From Narthecium ossifragum (Eukaryota > Streptophyta > Magnoliopsida > Dioscoreales > Nartheciaceae): a stretch of 64,000 nucleotides of DNA. Position numbers and translations under genes: made by a program. The notes under the pieces are model-generated. The model worked only from the letters and a program-made list of their open reading frames with translations. It was not told the DNA's origin and ran no database searches. Below are positions 21,990-36,121 of the stretch, piece after piece (the stretch's first letter is position 1; every line of letters begins with the position of its first letter). The stretch spans positions 3,985,115 to 4,049,114 of the forward strand of contig OY986972.1 of assembly GCA_963920575.1 (NCBI GenBank), given 5' to 3'.

Positions 21990-24900
21990 CTATCTGGTAG
22001 TAGTAGTAGTAGTAATAGGAGCAGCACCCCCTTCCCGGAAAAGGATGTTTGCAACTGATGGTGGAATCCACGCAGCGTTGCCGCTCTGGCCATCTTGCTG
22101 CTGCCCTTCTCCCTGCAAAGGGATAACAGCACCCTTCTTCTTTGACCTTCTCACAGTATTCCCAACGAAAATCCCCAGCTTCACTGCCGTGAACAAACCA
22201 AATACAATAACCAATGGCCTAACAGCCCAATGGAAGTTCTCGATATGTTGGTATTTCTTCACCACACCCTTGCATGTCTCAAAACTCACCAGTTCTACTT
22301 CAGCAGGGTCAGCCAAGAAATTCTGGGGCTCTCCAAAGCTAATTCTTCCAGGGAACCTCACCACAAGGCAGCCATTTGGAAGGACTTGGCGGATCCTACC
22401 TGTTGCCCATGCTCCTCCTCTGTTCCGAGGCCAGTCAAATTTGGGAGCAGAGACGTTTCCCTTCAGTGTCAAGAACTGACCAACACAATAAGACTCCGCC
22501 ATCTGGAGTTCTGTGTAATGGCCCTTCCAGAGAGTCTCCATCCCAATAAAACCAACGGTCACACTTCCATCACGCTCGATAGAATGAAGAATACCCACTG
22601 GAGAGTGCTGCTTGTTTCCATCTTTCACCCGCACCCAGGCCCCTACAACAAAACCATGAGTCACCCTTTCCACTGTGGAGACATGCACCCTCAAAGGATC
22701 ATGAAATCCACGAACCCTAGCAAGAATGAAGCCATCGCAATCCCCTTCTTTTTCCATGCCAACTACAGTTCCTTCAGGGATCTCCATGCTCTCTGGCTTG
22801 CAAGAGTTCTTGGGCTTCCTTGACCGCACAATGTCACCCACTTGAAGTTTATCCTTCAAAAGAGACCAATCAGTACAGCTGAAGCGGCTTGATTTTTCTG
22901 GCATCCTGCTTCCGTTACCATCACTGCCGCTGCTACAATTATCTGCACCCTGGCAACTGAGAAAGAAGAATAGAGATATCCACAGGTCTCAATCTATAGT
23001 ATCCAAGGAGTAAGTGCTCATAAGACAAAGCATAGCTTCAAGTCTAACAATTTTCTCGTATATTCAACATGCATATGGTCCCTCCGACGATACTTTCATA
23101 AGTAAAGATCTCATTCAAGCATGCAAAAGTTACAATGAAGATTATTAAATCATTTTAAAAAACATTACAAAGGTTAGTCATGGAAGGAGATAGTTCATAC
23201 AAACAAAAGTGATTACAGCCAAACCATATTTCCATATATTGATTAGGTCAATTAAAACAAAAGCAATTACATCCAAACCATGTTTCCACAAATGAGGTAA
23301 AGGTTATTCCTTGATTAGGTCAATCCTGGTCAAGCACTCAAGAATTTAACCAACAGCCTAGTTCACATCAGTACATTTCCAAATCAGGCAAGGCATTTTC
23401 AGCCATTTTTTTGCCAATAATTGATGAAAATTACCAAGATGCAACATGCCTAATCGAGGTACTGGGGTGCAATTTTCCAAAATGTGTGTAATTTTAGGCA
23501 GCTATATGCAAAAAAAACCCTAATTCATTAACATGTGCATTCCTCATAATATCATATTCACCCCGGAAAAATATATGGCATGTATCCGATGACTTGTACG
23601 ACTTAAACATTAAATTTTTGGTGAAGAATTTAATGGGTTTCCTGAGATGTGATTACAACCTACCCTATTGCTGTACTCTTCAATCAAGTAACTAGCTCCC
23701 TTTGAATTTTCCACCATATCTCTCTTGTACCCATATCTCGAGGCTAATCCATAATTTGAAAAAACATTAAGTTTTCACCAAAAATTTACGTTTAATGTAG
23801 TCTACACCATATCATATTTTTTGCCCGGGATTACTTTCTGTGGAATATACCACATGATATTAATAGTCTAAAATGAATTAAAAGGTTTTACTTAAATACC
23901 CTTAAACACACAACGATCTTAATAGCTAGTATGGACCAAAGATTGTCGTGTCAGCCGAGCCATGTTGTGTGGTACTCTAGTTGTCACGAAGTGTACCAAC
24001 ACTCAATATGGACCTCGTGGCACGAAGCTTTTTTGAGCTAATACATTTATTGGCACGGATTGTGTGTCCATACATGTAATTGCGCATACAAGTTACTGGC
24101 ACAAAACGTGCCAGTTCCAAGGTTCAAAGTTTCGATTTCGGTCATGGCCCAAAAATAAAATGTTCAGGATTTTTAGTAATCTTGGCTGTTTCGGCTTTAG
24201 TTTCGGTAGTTTCGGTTTTGATATTTGCATAAAAATAAAATAATCTTGAATTTAACTTATTAGAACTAAAAAGGGTTTTGATCTAAGTGAAACAAACCTA
24301 ATGACAAATCAAAGGTCAATAATCTAAAGAGCATTGGATTCCATGTACCAGCCATCTCATCTCAGCTATTCTTCCTCACGTCATTAGATTATTTCCTACT
24401 AATTTGGCTTTATCAAGTTCATTATGAATCAAATAATCATCTTATGTCCGTCGCACGAATATGTCAAGACAACAGTAGCCATGATCGGCCACATCTATCT
24501 ATTGCGATTGGGTCTGATGCTATAGGAAAGAAACTAAATGGGAAAGATAAGAAAAGGAAAGGATTATAAACAAGGAAAGGAAACAGCTACCTTCCTGAAT
24601 AGGAAATAAATTGAAAGAACAAAAAGGAGGAGGAAACTCGCCTGCGTTTAAGAAAGGTTAAAAGCCAAAAATTGTAACCTAATCCAAATCAGACCGAAAC
24701 TAGGCGAACCAATATTGGGCGACACTATCTGATATGGAGGATACCTAACCGATACATTACCTTTATTGGTTTCGGGTTGAGTTTTGGACCGACTACTAGC
24801 AAAACCTGATTTGTTTTAGCGAAAATACATTTTGCCAAAACTTCAAACCATGGCCAGTTCATGTTGGTGTGTGCCGATGGGCACGAGCACGACAGTCATA

Positions 24901-27900
24901 ATCTGGACCAATTAAAAATCTCTTCGTAGGTATCCTAGAAAATCTGAGTTCTAGTCCACATACCGTCACCATAGGCGGTCTTCTCGAGCGATATTGCTTA
25001 TGTTGACTGCCATCGACAGGAAAGTAGTGTATTGGAGAAGAAAAGGTTACTAGAAAACCAAGGAAAGAGGAAGGAGAGGCTAAATAGTAAATATCTTGTA
25101 CTCCTATGTGGCTGCTAGTTTTGTAGGGAAGTCTCTAGTCATCGACGGTGAAGACTTTGGGGATGAAACATGCCTTTTTGATTGGGAGAACATAGCATGC
25201 AATCAAGAATTTAGCAACTAATAGAAAAGGTATTAGGATTTTCACGCTCTAGAGTTAACACCCGACCTCTACACAAGATAAACCACTATTGTTGACTGGA
25301 ATGGCCCACATGATGTATGCCCTAGGCTTTTAGGCATAAGTATAATTTTTTTGATAAATTTGAATATGTAAATAACCCTAATTACTTGGTCTCTCTGAAA
25401 AAGTGACGGACCATTTTTCAGTACTTTACCCCCACAATACTCTTGTAAACCTTCCACAAATTATGTGTATTAGTTTTCTCAAAGATGTAGGTAACTTATA
25501 TAGAGTAGTTACTTTGTGAGATGATGCCTAACGATTCCTTCGTTTTAAGCTATTTTCTTGTCATACCCCTTAACCTTCTTTAAAATTCCCTCCTTCAAAG
25601 GGTTTACTCAATCCTTTGTTTAATGGAAAATCAAACAAAATAGTATATTGCACCAAATAGAAGAAATAGCAATTCTACTATCCGTAAGAATTCTCTTGTG
25701 TTACTTCCTAAGTTATTCTCCACCTAAAATCATTCACTTCAATGATATCCCAATCCTAGCTTTGATATGAGATAACAATCATTACTCTTAAATGGTGTGA
25801 TTTAAAGAGAGTAATATACTGCTACTTAAAAGCAAGGTCTTCCTGAGGTATGCCCGCCATCCCTCAGTAAAGCTAATAAGAAATAATTAGTGCAAAATAA
25901 TTGCACGAATCAAGGACTTAGGAGTTACATGTCATTGCCTCCCAGCTCTCGACATACTGGAGGTCTCCAATTCAACAATTAGGTTCTTCTTCCCTCTATG
26001 TCCCCTAGACCACTAGAGTTCCAAAAAAATGTAGTGTGTTCAAAAATTTGAATTCTTCTCTGATAAACAATTATTACCAATATAGCATTTCACAAGAGCA
26101 ACAATGGACGGCAAATTTGCTTAATTACAAAATCCTACCACTTTTCCCTCAGAATTTTCAAAATCTTCAAGTGGAAAAAAGAAGAAAGTCAAATAAGCGG
26201 TCATCAACAAGTCAACTAATAGAACGCACTAGTTATTCATGTTTACGTTATTAACAAATTATAAGGTGCTAGAGATCTTACATAAAGAAACAGTAAAAAA
26301 CATGCCAGTTGGCCGATATATCACGGGTTACAAGTTGGTTATATATGATTGGCATGTGCCGACACCCAATATTTCCTATCAATCCTCCACACTGGAGAAG
26401 GAGAGTGAGGAGATAAGATCAAACAGCCTTGGCCAAGGCTCAGTTGGAGAGTTGGAGTGAATAACTCTCCCACGTCTATTTTCAACTAACAGAAATTTGG
26501 AATGCACAAGCATGTGGTCACAGCATTTATAGCCACAAAAAACTGAAGATTCTAGACAAAAAAGGAATGTATATCAAACAAATAGTGGGGCTCTGTTTCA
26601 TAAATATCAATCACATGCGCACAATCCAGAAGATTTGAAAGACAAGAAAAAGGTGATCAGAACTAAATCTGGTAAGTCATTTTTTCTTGTTTGAGTTTCT
26701 TCAATAGAAGACTTTACTAAAAAGGCAGGCATTCAATCCTATTTTGAGAACCATTTTTTAGCATTGAAGCAAAAGTACAAAGAAATGATAAAAAGGATGG
26801 AAGCATATGTAATTACTGGTGTTCCATATGAGATATTTGCAAATTACTCCAAGATTTCGTCCTACCGACTGAATTGAAATGTCCAGACCAAAATACCTTG
26901 GTTTCCATGAAACCAGTCTGAAACTAATCTCCGACCCGATAACAGCCCAGTATCACTCGTATCAGGCCGTTTGATGTTGTTTCGGACCACTAAAGTTCAT
27001 TTTCTCCAAAACAGTTCAAGACGACTCACTATGACATTGGTTAGACTATTTAGGCTATGGAATTGGTTTGTTCTGTCAAATCACAATCAAAAGTAAACCC
27101 TTTTTAACTTAAAGCAGCAAACCTTCCAACTGAAATCCTCAGTCCGACTGAAATCCCCGAAGATTTCAGTTTGGGGCAGCAATGGTAAGTCTTAAATCTA
27201 TAATACCCAATGGCGAAAATTTCAGCAAGACATTCTAACAGATAGAATTTGAAATAGGAAAAGGTGTTATAAGAAGCATTTAGTCACAATTCCTTAGCCA
27301 AATGATCCTGACTATTCCAGATCTCCCATGATCCTGCATCAGCATTCGCCCTCTCTCTCCCCCTCCTGATCTGAGCCACCACTGACTCCAAAGCCACATC
27401 CACATGCTCCGCAATTTGCACCAAGTGATCTGAGTCATACCTATCCTCATGGGCCTCTATGCCTCCGGCATCGCCTTCACGGGGTCCAACAAAATGCATG
27501 TGAGGCCACTAATTTGTGCCGTCAGTACAACATGACAAACAGAACTCCTATGCCTGGGTGTAAAGATTAGAGGTGAGAAATGAGAATTTGAGAACGATGA
27601 GGAGAGTTATACCTCAGAATGGTGCAAGAGATGGGTAGCGACAGTGGAGAGGACTAATAGGATGGAAAGTGAAAGGGAATGAGAGATAAGTGCCATCGAT
27701 ATCATCAATGTAAAAGATTGAACAAGAATAAAGAAGTGGACAGAGAGAATGGAGTGGGGGATCACAACTCATTCTCAAACTCAATCACTTATCAGCAGTG
27801 CATCAATCCGCTGGTGTGGGATCGCTGGAGATCCAGGGAGAGGTTTGCAGATGCAAAGCCTTTGAGTGTTACAAAGTAGGGATATGACAGACCGACTTCA

Positions 27901-30095
27901 ATCAAACTAGTTCTTTATGACAATCAAAGTAGGTATCGGGCGAAATTCAAAGTTTTAGACGTGAAACAAGCCCAGCATCAGGAAAAACAACAAGTTTGGA
28001 CCTGAAACTGCTTGTTTCGGGCAGGTTTTAAATAAAACCATCCCAAAACTATGCTGATAATAACACGAAATAGTACCGGAAACCTATCGGCATAAAACTT
28101 TTATGACGACACACTAACACTCGGAATGAAAACACTTGACCAGAAGTGCCGAAAGTTTAAGAACACATGCATATGCAATTACAGCAGAAGAAATATCTAG
28201 GGAAAAGACTTAATGCGTATTCACAAGCGACACATCATTATTGAAGCTTTGTTTGAATGCCTTGGAATTGGTTTTATGGCAGAAATATATAACTTGTATA
28301 AGCAATGGCCTTGCTACAACATGGCAAATGCTAGCTAGTCAGTGGCTCTCCAATTATTTTACATTGTAAAAGAAAAACAACAATCATGCAACACCTTTAA
28401 AGCCTTTCGAGTTACCCAAACTATCAAGAACTGTAGATAAAGAGGCCCAAAAGGGAAGATGAAAATTCATGTAGGTAATTGCGCTTATCTGCAAGGCTCA
28501 AGAATGTTGCCACAAAAAAGCTAAGATACAGCACCATAAATGTGAAAATATTGTAAGGTGACTTATAGTGTACAGCGAAAATGATTTTTCTTGACGCAAT
28601 TGTACATCGAGAATCAGGCAAAAACTTTAATAAACCCTAATGGTGCATCCAATCCATACTAGAAATTCTTGTTTAAATGAAAGAAAGCCAAAAGGTTAAC
28701 AAATAAGAGAATACCTCTTAAACACATGTAAAATGTCTCCCATTAGTGGGCGATTCCGGAGATCATATTGGAAGCAGCCATAAAGAACATTTTCCACTTC
28801 AGGGGGCAAGCCACTTGGAATATGTGGCTTCTCTTGCTTTGTTACGACCAGGTGATAGATGTCATCAGGTGACCTACCCTGCCATGGTTGGACGCCACTT
28901 AGCATCTCCACAATGCTGCAGCCAAATCCCCATGAATCGGTTTCGAAAGAGATTGGACCCCTGACATTTGGCTGCCACTGTTCAGGAGCCATGTAGTTTG
29001 GTGTCCCAAGTCTCTGAACCATATCCGAACTTGGCAATGATAGTCCATACAGTAAGAATGGTATCCCAAAGTCTCCAAGGATTGCTCGGTTAAGATCATC
29101 AAGAAGAAAATTGGAAGGCTTCAGATTAAGCACCAGCACACCTCTGGAGTGGAGTTGTAGTATTCCCTGAGCCAATTCAGCACCATACCTGCAGCAGTAG
29201 ACAAAAGACCTCAACTCATAAAGCAAAGCATATGCTGATCTGGCAAATTATGCATCAATTGGGAACAATGGCTCACCTCAAAACATCAGAGAGAGAAAGC
29301 TTTCCTCCTTTAAGGCGAGCCATCTTGTCTCCCACCGATCCCTCATAAAACTTCATAGTAATGCAAATCTAAAGATCCAGGACACACGAAAAGTAATTAT
29401 TGAACACAGCAAAACATTAAATCAAGAGATTGGGCGACAAACATAGCACACAGCATGATTTCATTGAAGTGGCATGTGTACTAAAGGTTGGCAGAGCCTG
29501 TGAAAGAAAACACTCAAGGGTTATGATTAAAAAAGAGTTGCGAAAGCTAACAGTAAGCTCGGTCAGTTCTGAGCTGCCAGGTCAGTGGTCCATGATCTAT
29601 GATGTCATAATGTGGTTCAGCTAGCAGTTTTCAACCATTAATCATTGTAGAACTGAAGATTTTCATGAAAGAATTACCAAAGAAAGAGACACAAAGCAAA
29701 AAAAGAAAAAGAAAAAGAAAGGCCCTTACCCTTTCATTATGAATTGAGACACCATGCAGAAAGCAAACACCATCTAAACCTTGGCATTTGGCAAAAGTCT
29801 CATAGAATTTTGCCAAAAAAATTTGCATTTGTTCCTCTTTTATGGGATGTAATATCTTGACCGCAACTTCATAAAAGCGTTCATATTCTTCAGTGCGGTG
29901 ATAATGAGTTGCTATCCAAACATCACCAAAAGTTCCTCTTCCAATACGATGTGTGAGGTTCAGAGTTCCAGGATCGATCCATGGGCTAATAGTGTTAGGG
30001 GAGGACACTACTGTTTTAAATTGATCGGTATCACCCTCCAATAACATGTATTCAAACAAATCAGCAGATTGAGGAGCCGCAACTTCTCGAGCCAT
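21990..30095 (-). CDS. KOC1: KOC1-type kinase of the chloroplast outer membrane, 632 residues
   Basis: Exons on -: 30095-29730, 29368-29277, 29188-28715, 22956-21990; splice phases agree and give 633 codons including the stop. KOC1 (Arabidopsis At4g32250) is an outer-envelope kinase that phosphorylates TOC import receptors. Residues 51-60 are the glycine loop IGRGTFGDVW, Lys80 lies in VAVKIL, and DFG (192-194) and MAPEQW are present. The HRD site reads VLNLKPSN, so the usual catalytic Asp is Asn174. Residues about 330-550 hold repeated segments such as VGDIVRSRK and VGAWVRVKDGN, typical of the KOC1 tail. A single membrane segment (about 555-577, PLVIVFGLFTAVKLGIFVGN) before RRSKKKG fits tail anchoring. 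The 3' end encodes a run of threonines from an ACT repeat. A 5' UTR intron to about 32.7 kb is likely. Confidence 0.9.
22957..28714 (-). other. 5.76-kb intron of the KOC1-type gene
   Basis: The intron is AT-rich and more than ten times longer than its coding neighbours, and holds old repeat debris. At 24115-24260 and 24775-24860 are stretches with GTTTCGG/GTTTTGG words that look like remnants of a DNA transposon. A 71-codon frame at 27284-27499 (-) is unusually coding-like (HVDVALESVVAQIRRGRERA), but it has no matching splice phase and no recognised family. No complete element could be bounded. Confidence 0.55.
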
Positions 30096-32700
30096 AGCCA
30101 GAGGTTAGAAATTGGCTACTGAAAACCTAAATCAACAATTGACAACAGTTTAGTACAACACAAGAGCAGTGAAAGAGCAAGAAATGTGAATAATATCTCA
30201 CAATCAACATTACAGTTGATAAACACCGCATTTGAAAAATACTCATATCAGATGTTCCCATTCATTAAACCAGATGTGTGAATGATACTCCATTTCAGAT
30301 GAGCGTATGACCAGAAGACAAAACCAGCAATGGATTAATAACTCTGTAAAACATGCCATAGAACTTTCCTGCACTAGCACTGTGTTTTCACTCAGAAAAT
30401 GCAGGTTTATCAAGAATTTACAGATGGGCTAGCCGATTAAAGAATTCTGCTGTTAATTACCGTCTTAAGTGTTCTACTCGAAAGCGACCTCAATATCGAT
30501 CACATGACATGTCATATAATAGGTGGTTGCTTGGGCTTCCCATTAGCGGTTGACCATAGTCGATAAGATAGCTTGCCATACAGAAACTTGGTGCCGGGAG
30601 AAACAGGAAGATCCCACAATTCCTCTCCTATATATGGAAAGGAGCATACACGATAGCAACTGGTTCAATTTCAGCCAAACAATACCTAAATGTGATCAAA
30701 GAAGGTGCACAACTAATTATTTGGGATCTCCCCATTAGCATCATTAGTCATAAGACTTATGTCTATAGGACTGCGGATTCTGTAAATGATTCAGGAAGTA
30801 CAAGTGTGAGATGGTTTAAATGCAGAAACACATTAGACCCTAAAACTATACTTTGCATGTTTGATTACAGATTGAAGATAGAAACAAATTCCAAGCGTTG
30901 CTTATTCTTGTTGCATAGATGACATGATAAAAAAAAACTAGTGTCATATATTTCGATCATGACCTTCTCTTTTCATTCTCATTTAATACTATGCATCCTG
31001 CAAATCACATCCAGTCCAATCGGTCCCAAAAAAGAATGATCCAATCATCCAATATTTCCAACTCTCATAATCACTTGTGCCTGACCAACGAACCATCTCT
31101 ATTTACTAATCGATAGCATTATCCAAAACAAGCAACAATAGAAGCAGTAATAAGATGCCTCTCCAGAATAGATCTTAAGCATGAAAGTAGCAAAATTATC
31201 ATTCGTCCGGATGCCCATCCAAGGAGGGGATTCAGACTCTATGAAATGCCTTCAATCAAGTACTCAAGTGGATCATAATGCCGGTAGCATCAGCTTACAA
31301 CCAGCATGAGCATGGTACCGTACCAAACAAATGAAACCAAATTCCACTCTACAGAGGAAAGGCATAGTCAACCCAGGCTATAAATGTCAAAACAAGTTAA
31401 ACTTTGAAGCAATAACCAGGTTAAAGATGCTTAACTAGCAACCTGCAGAAATAATTTAAGATGCCATCTCAAATGAATTCAACCAAAAAAAGAAGTCCAC
31501 ATCTGAATGAGATTGTGCAAGGCACAATAACACGGAAACAGAAGTTAAATGATCCCAGTGATAAAGACGCATCTTACTCCAATCAGATGACATCGCAGCT
31601 ACTACCAGAATCTACAACTAGAGGGAGTACCAAACCAGCGAATTGAAAGCAATACTGTTGTGTGGAGTCAAAAAGACAAAAATCGCCAAAGCAATCAGAT
31701 AATCAACACCCAGAACCGTGACAGAGAGAGGGAGGGAGGGAGGGAGAGAGAGAGAGAGATGCATCGGAATGTAAAACATTCAAAACAAGGTGACAGTCAA
31801 ATGATGGGCCAATCTATGAACATACCATAAAATTAGAAAGCCACACAGAAAGAATTCAAAATCCCAACTGGCTCAGGACCCAAACTATAAGTAAAAGCCA
31901 TCAGATGATTTAAAAGTCGAAACCACAAAAATGGAAACAAATCCTTTCTTGCCTGGAAACCAAACAGCCCAGAAAGTTAACACCTAACCAAATTCGATCA
32001 TAACAAAGTTCATTAGATAATAATAACTTCCACACTGAACGAATAAACAAAATTCCCCTTGGGATCAAGAGTCCACTCAAGAAGCAAGTCCATGTGTACG
32101 TTAATTCATATGGGCGATCATATGATCAAAAACTCCAAAGAACCTACATAAAAAGAAAAAATTTATCTCGGTTGGAAGGAATTCAAACATCCAACAAGTC
32201 CCAACCCAACTCCGATCAAGAGCAAACACTAACAGCATCCATCACACGATAATCGTCAAGCGATAACAGAAACCATCAGACAAATCGAAGTCCAAAACCA
32301 CTGAATCAAGAGAATGGGGAAACCGAAATTTCAAGAATTAGAAACCCCCCGCCTTTTACCCAACTCCGATCATGGGCACACACGAACAGAAGCCACCAGA
32401 AGTATCAAGTTCAAAAACCACTCAAACAAAACAAAAACCCCAACTCCGCAATCCAAACATCAAGAACGATCAACCCTTTCACCCAATTCAGACCATGGGC
32501 ACCCAACAAAACAATCCAAAAGACGACTCCAAGCCCAAAAAACCACTCCCATATTGGTAGAAATCCAAACAGCAAAATACCATAAACAAAGCACACTCAC
32601 CCTTCTATTCGAAAGGCTTTCTTTACAAAGAAAACCTCTAAAGGATATGTCGACGGATTGGATTAGATTAAAAACAAAGCTGAAATCTACGCACCAACAA
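30096..32700 (-). other. probable 5' UTR intron of the KOC1-type gene
   Basis: The minus strand has an acceptor-like TTGATTTAG|GTTTTCAG about 15-25 bases upstream of the ATG at 30095. A donor-like GTTG|GTGCGT lies near 32695. Between them no gene is seen; there is a GAGA microsatellite at about 31723-31760. A leader intron of about 2.6 kb is inferred and would need transcript data. Confidence 0.45.
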
Positions 32701-32860
32701 TGGGATTCATAGCGAGAGATGAGAGAAGAGGGATGGTGGAGGAACCGAGAGAAGAGGAGGGGTTTAAAGAGAGGAGAGAGAGAGCGAGAGGTGTTGTCTT
32801 GAAGAACGTGTCAGCTTTCCTTCGTAGAGCACGCCTTCAGTAAAGGGATATATGAGACCC
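32700..32860 (-). promoter_or_regulatory. probable first exon and core promoter of the KOC1-type gene
   Basis: Read on -, this segment is a CT-rich Y-patch (CTCTCTCTCCTCTC) followed by CTTCTCTCGGTTCCTCCACC, typical of a plant transcription start region. The TTTAAACCCC between them is the nearest TATA-like word. Confidence 0.4.
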
Positions 32861-33074
32861 AATAAAATACTATAAATGGAGAGAATTATGATATGTGCAC
32901 TCCCACCTTTAGCCTGATACTCTTCTGTGAGAATATATCCTCTTGCAGATGATGACATGCATGATCCTAATATCGTATACAGAGATACCTCCGAGGAATC
33001 AAGTGTGGAGGGCAGTGCCAGATCTCAGCCATTGAAAGAAAATTTCAATATTGGGATTAATTTTTACTTTACTT

Positions 33075-33860
33075 GATCACGAAGGAAGAGATTAGTAAGA
33101 GAGGGAAAAAATTGATAACTGATGCAGGACAAAATCCGGGTGACCTCGATCGTCGGATAGTCATAACTTTTGATCCGGGTGTCCGATCGGGACGTGCGAC
33201 CAGTCGAAACGACCGGCTCGACGAGACCATCATTTATCAACAGAGATCTTTGATCTCACCATGACGGCTCGTCAAATCGTCAAATTTCTTTTCCTTTGAC
33301 CTGAAATCTCAGTTTTAGTAAAAACTTTTCTTTTTAGGCAGTTTTATCGGTTTCTATTTTTGGAAACTTTTCCTATTTTGAGTAGGATTTCTTTTGTTTT
33401 GAATTCCGAATTTAATACGTGGATTATGATTTGATGGTTGAGTCCATGTTTTAGTTGAGTTGGTCTTTCCTTAAACCTATAAAAGGAGGCCTAGGGTTTG
33501 TAAAAGGGAGCTTTAGATGAATAAAATTGAGTTAGTTTTCTCCTCTTGAGAATTCTGATTTTCTCTCCCATAAAGAGGACGGTTGTCTCTCCCGTTGAGA
33601 GGTTCTATCTTCCACGTTTTACCATGCGCCAATAACCATGGAATTTTTGGATTTTGTTTCTATGGTACCATTATTTACCTCATACAGATGGCCTATATTT
33701 AATTGAATCTCATCAAAAAGTCCAAATTATTAGCATCCGAATCGCAGTCGGATTTTTATTGATCATCTGGACCGCCGGATGATATTCAAATCAATTTGGA
33801 TTGCTTGTATGATGGCATAAGAGACGTGATGGTATGAGAAGTGATGGTACGAGGCAAACA
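33075..33860 (+). mobile_element. LTR-like fragment
   Basis: The segment has a GATGCAGGACAAAATCCGGG start region, a TATA box in CCTATAAAAGGAGGCCTAGG (about 33476) and a pyrimidine-rich leader with TTGAGAATTCTG. This arrangement is common in LTRs of plant retroelements. I found neither TG/CA ends with a target duplication nor coding sequence, so the limits are approximate. Confidence 0.4.
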
Positions 33861-33964
33861 AAATTCAGAATTTTCATCAACATCATGCAATTAATCAACT
33901 ACTACATGGGGTCATGTGGCTTAAATGGATTGTCGTATCGATTGATACGGTCCGTGTCCATGAT

Positions 33965-34828
33965 TAGGGGTGTACAACGGGTCAGGTCAACAGGTTAACG
34001 GGACCCAATCCGTTTAGTTTTTGAGGGCCTTGTGACCCGCCTGTTAACCTGTTAATTTATCAACATATTAGCAGGTTAACGAGTCAACATGTTAACATGT
34101 ACAGGTAACCCATTAACCAGTTATTAGTACCACATGAATAAATATAAAGTTTTAAAGTACAATCTATTAATTCAAAATTCAAATAACATAAGCACGTAAA
34201 TCAAAGTTATGCCACATGAAGAAATATAAAGTTTTAAAGCACAATCTATTAATCCAAAATTCAACAAAAAATAGCATAACAAATTATTAAATCATAATTG
34301 AGCGTTTCCAAGTTGATTTAAGGATGAAGGCTCTGGGCTGGTTGTAAAAAATGGACGACTACCAACACCTGATTATGAGGAGGAGCTTAGTGGACCATCT
34401 ATCTCTGCATCACAGCCAAAAGTATAAATTATCAATAATTCCAAGAAACATCACATAGAATATTTAGATTAGATTATGGCATGCAATCTATATAAAGAAA
34501 TGTTATTCTAGGATAATTTTGTAAAGAATTCAAATGTATATTAATAAACAAAACAACTATTCAATGCATGATGAACATGGGAAGAGTTTAACATGTATTC
34601 TACTTACTAGAGTGGCATTATATATATATATACTTATAAATAATCTTTATTCTAAACGGGTATCCGTTAAGCAAAGATTTAAACACCCATTACCCGACCC
34701 GGTATTATTATAACAGGCCGGGTCTAACCCGAACCGTTTATGACTGCCTTATGACCCGCCCATTAAGATTCGGGTCGGGTTATTTTTTTCGGATCGAAAC
34801 AAGTTATCCGACCCATTTTACACCCCTA
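33965..34828. mobile_element. hAT-like non-autonomous element, 864 bp
   Basis: The ends are TAGGGGTGTACAACGGGTC and GACCCATTTTACACCCCTA, an inverted pair. The flanking 8-mers TCCATGAT (33957-33964) and TGGATGAT (34829-34836) match at six of eight positions, as expected for an older hAT duplication. The interior repeats ACCCGNC- and GGTTAAC-like words and a direct repeat of about 60 bp (about 34130-34190 and 34209-34262). No transposase is seen. Confidence 0.7.
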
Positions 34829-34829
34829 T

Positions 34830-35610
34830 GGATGATATCTCATGTGGAGTGAAAGAATAGCTCATGACTATTACATTTTGGGATTATTACCAGTTGAGTA
34901 TAGAAACTAGCTAGGTTATTGAATATTGATTAACTGATTGGAGAATGGTGTATTATATATTTATATGATCGATCGGTGATTCTTATAGTTTTGTAGATGA
35001 TGATCCAAATTTCTAGATGATTGATATTGGTTGGTTCTGTGGTCCATTTTCCATAGTAGAGGATATATATCATTATATTTGAGTATATTGTATTATGACA
35101 ATTCACTTGGATGGATGATGTGGTTTATCATAAGATTATTTTTGGGATGGATGCTTACGGGAGTATGAATCTCAATTTAAACTATGAATTAGGTGCAACC
35201 AAATTGTCTTAATTGGGGTTTGATAAATGCTAATAAAGAGTTAGGTGCATCCACAATGGTGCACGTATCAAATTAATTATCATTTTAATCACGTTACTAT
35301 TCTAAGATAATTTTAGTATTTTTCTTGTTCATGAAAACAAAGCAGTCTCCAACAGCTCCAAGTGAGCAATTCGCCGTCGAGAGGATGTCAGTCTGACACG
35401 TGTACCATCGCTTATTTTGGTTGGGAAAAAAAGGAAATATTGGAAGGTTATTTGATGTGGAAGGCTTTGAAATTTGCATCTCAAAGTGATGTACATGGAT
35501 GCTTCTAAATAAGATAACCTTCTCTCGGACTTGATGTAATTTCTATTAATTTCCGCCCGTTTGGTATGTGGTTAGAAAAAATAGGGTTAAGGGAGAATAG
35601 TATTAGAAAA
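34830..35610. other. intergenic stretch without recognised features
   Basis: AT-rich sequence with no coding frame, splice pattern or bounded repeat that I can support. A minus frame at 35297-35479 is short and unrecognised. Confidence 0.4.
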
Positions 35611-35615
35611 GGTTA

Positions 35616-36121
35616 AGGGGTGTTTGGTTACCATGAGTGGAGGTTAGAGTGGGTGGACTAGTAGCACTCATTCCACTTGAGACTGTTTGATTGGACCGTT
35701 AACTGGAGGGGGTGGGGGGACTGCACTCCTGAAAAGACCTCCAGTTAGTCATTTGACTCTAGCCAAAAAAAGGCAAGAGTCAGCCAAGTGGAGTGGGACA
35801 CGACTGAATTAATGCTCATTTACTCCCTCACTCAATTGATGCTAGTCTCGCGACTTCAAAAGCCATCTGGCTAGGGTTCTTCGCCCCCCTTTCTCCCCCG
35901 GCCTTTGAATCTTGGGTCCAAAATTCCTCTCATCTCATGCGAGCGTCCCTGATCCCGCTGGAATAGGCTGTGTTGTGAGTCTAAATTGTGACTTTGAGGA
36001 CCACACCAGCACCAACCAAACAGCAAAAATTGACATGCCACTCACAGGACTTCATTTTGTAAAAGTCTGCACTCCAAAAAGTGACTTCACTCCACCCAGT
36101 CCTGAGCAACCAAACGGGCCC
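35616..36121. mobile_element. Tourist-like MITE inside another MITE-like repeat
   Basis: TTA occurs on both sides (35613-35615 and 36122-36124). The ends AGGGGTGTTTGGTT and, reading inward from the right, GGGCCCGTTTGGTT are related inverted repeats. On both outer sides the sequence is TTAGAAAAANTAGGGTTAAG-like, so the insertion interrupts an older repeat resembling the GGATAAG-rich element near 8052. Confidence 0.55.

Noticed and set aside
22230..22823. A 197-codon plus-strand frame
   Set aside because: It is a shadow of the last KOC1-type exon, which has clear family similarity on the other strand.
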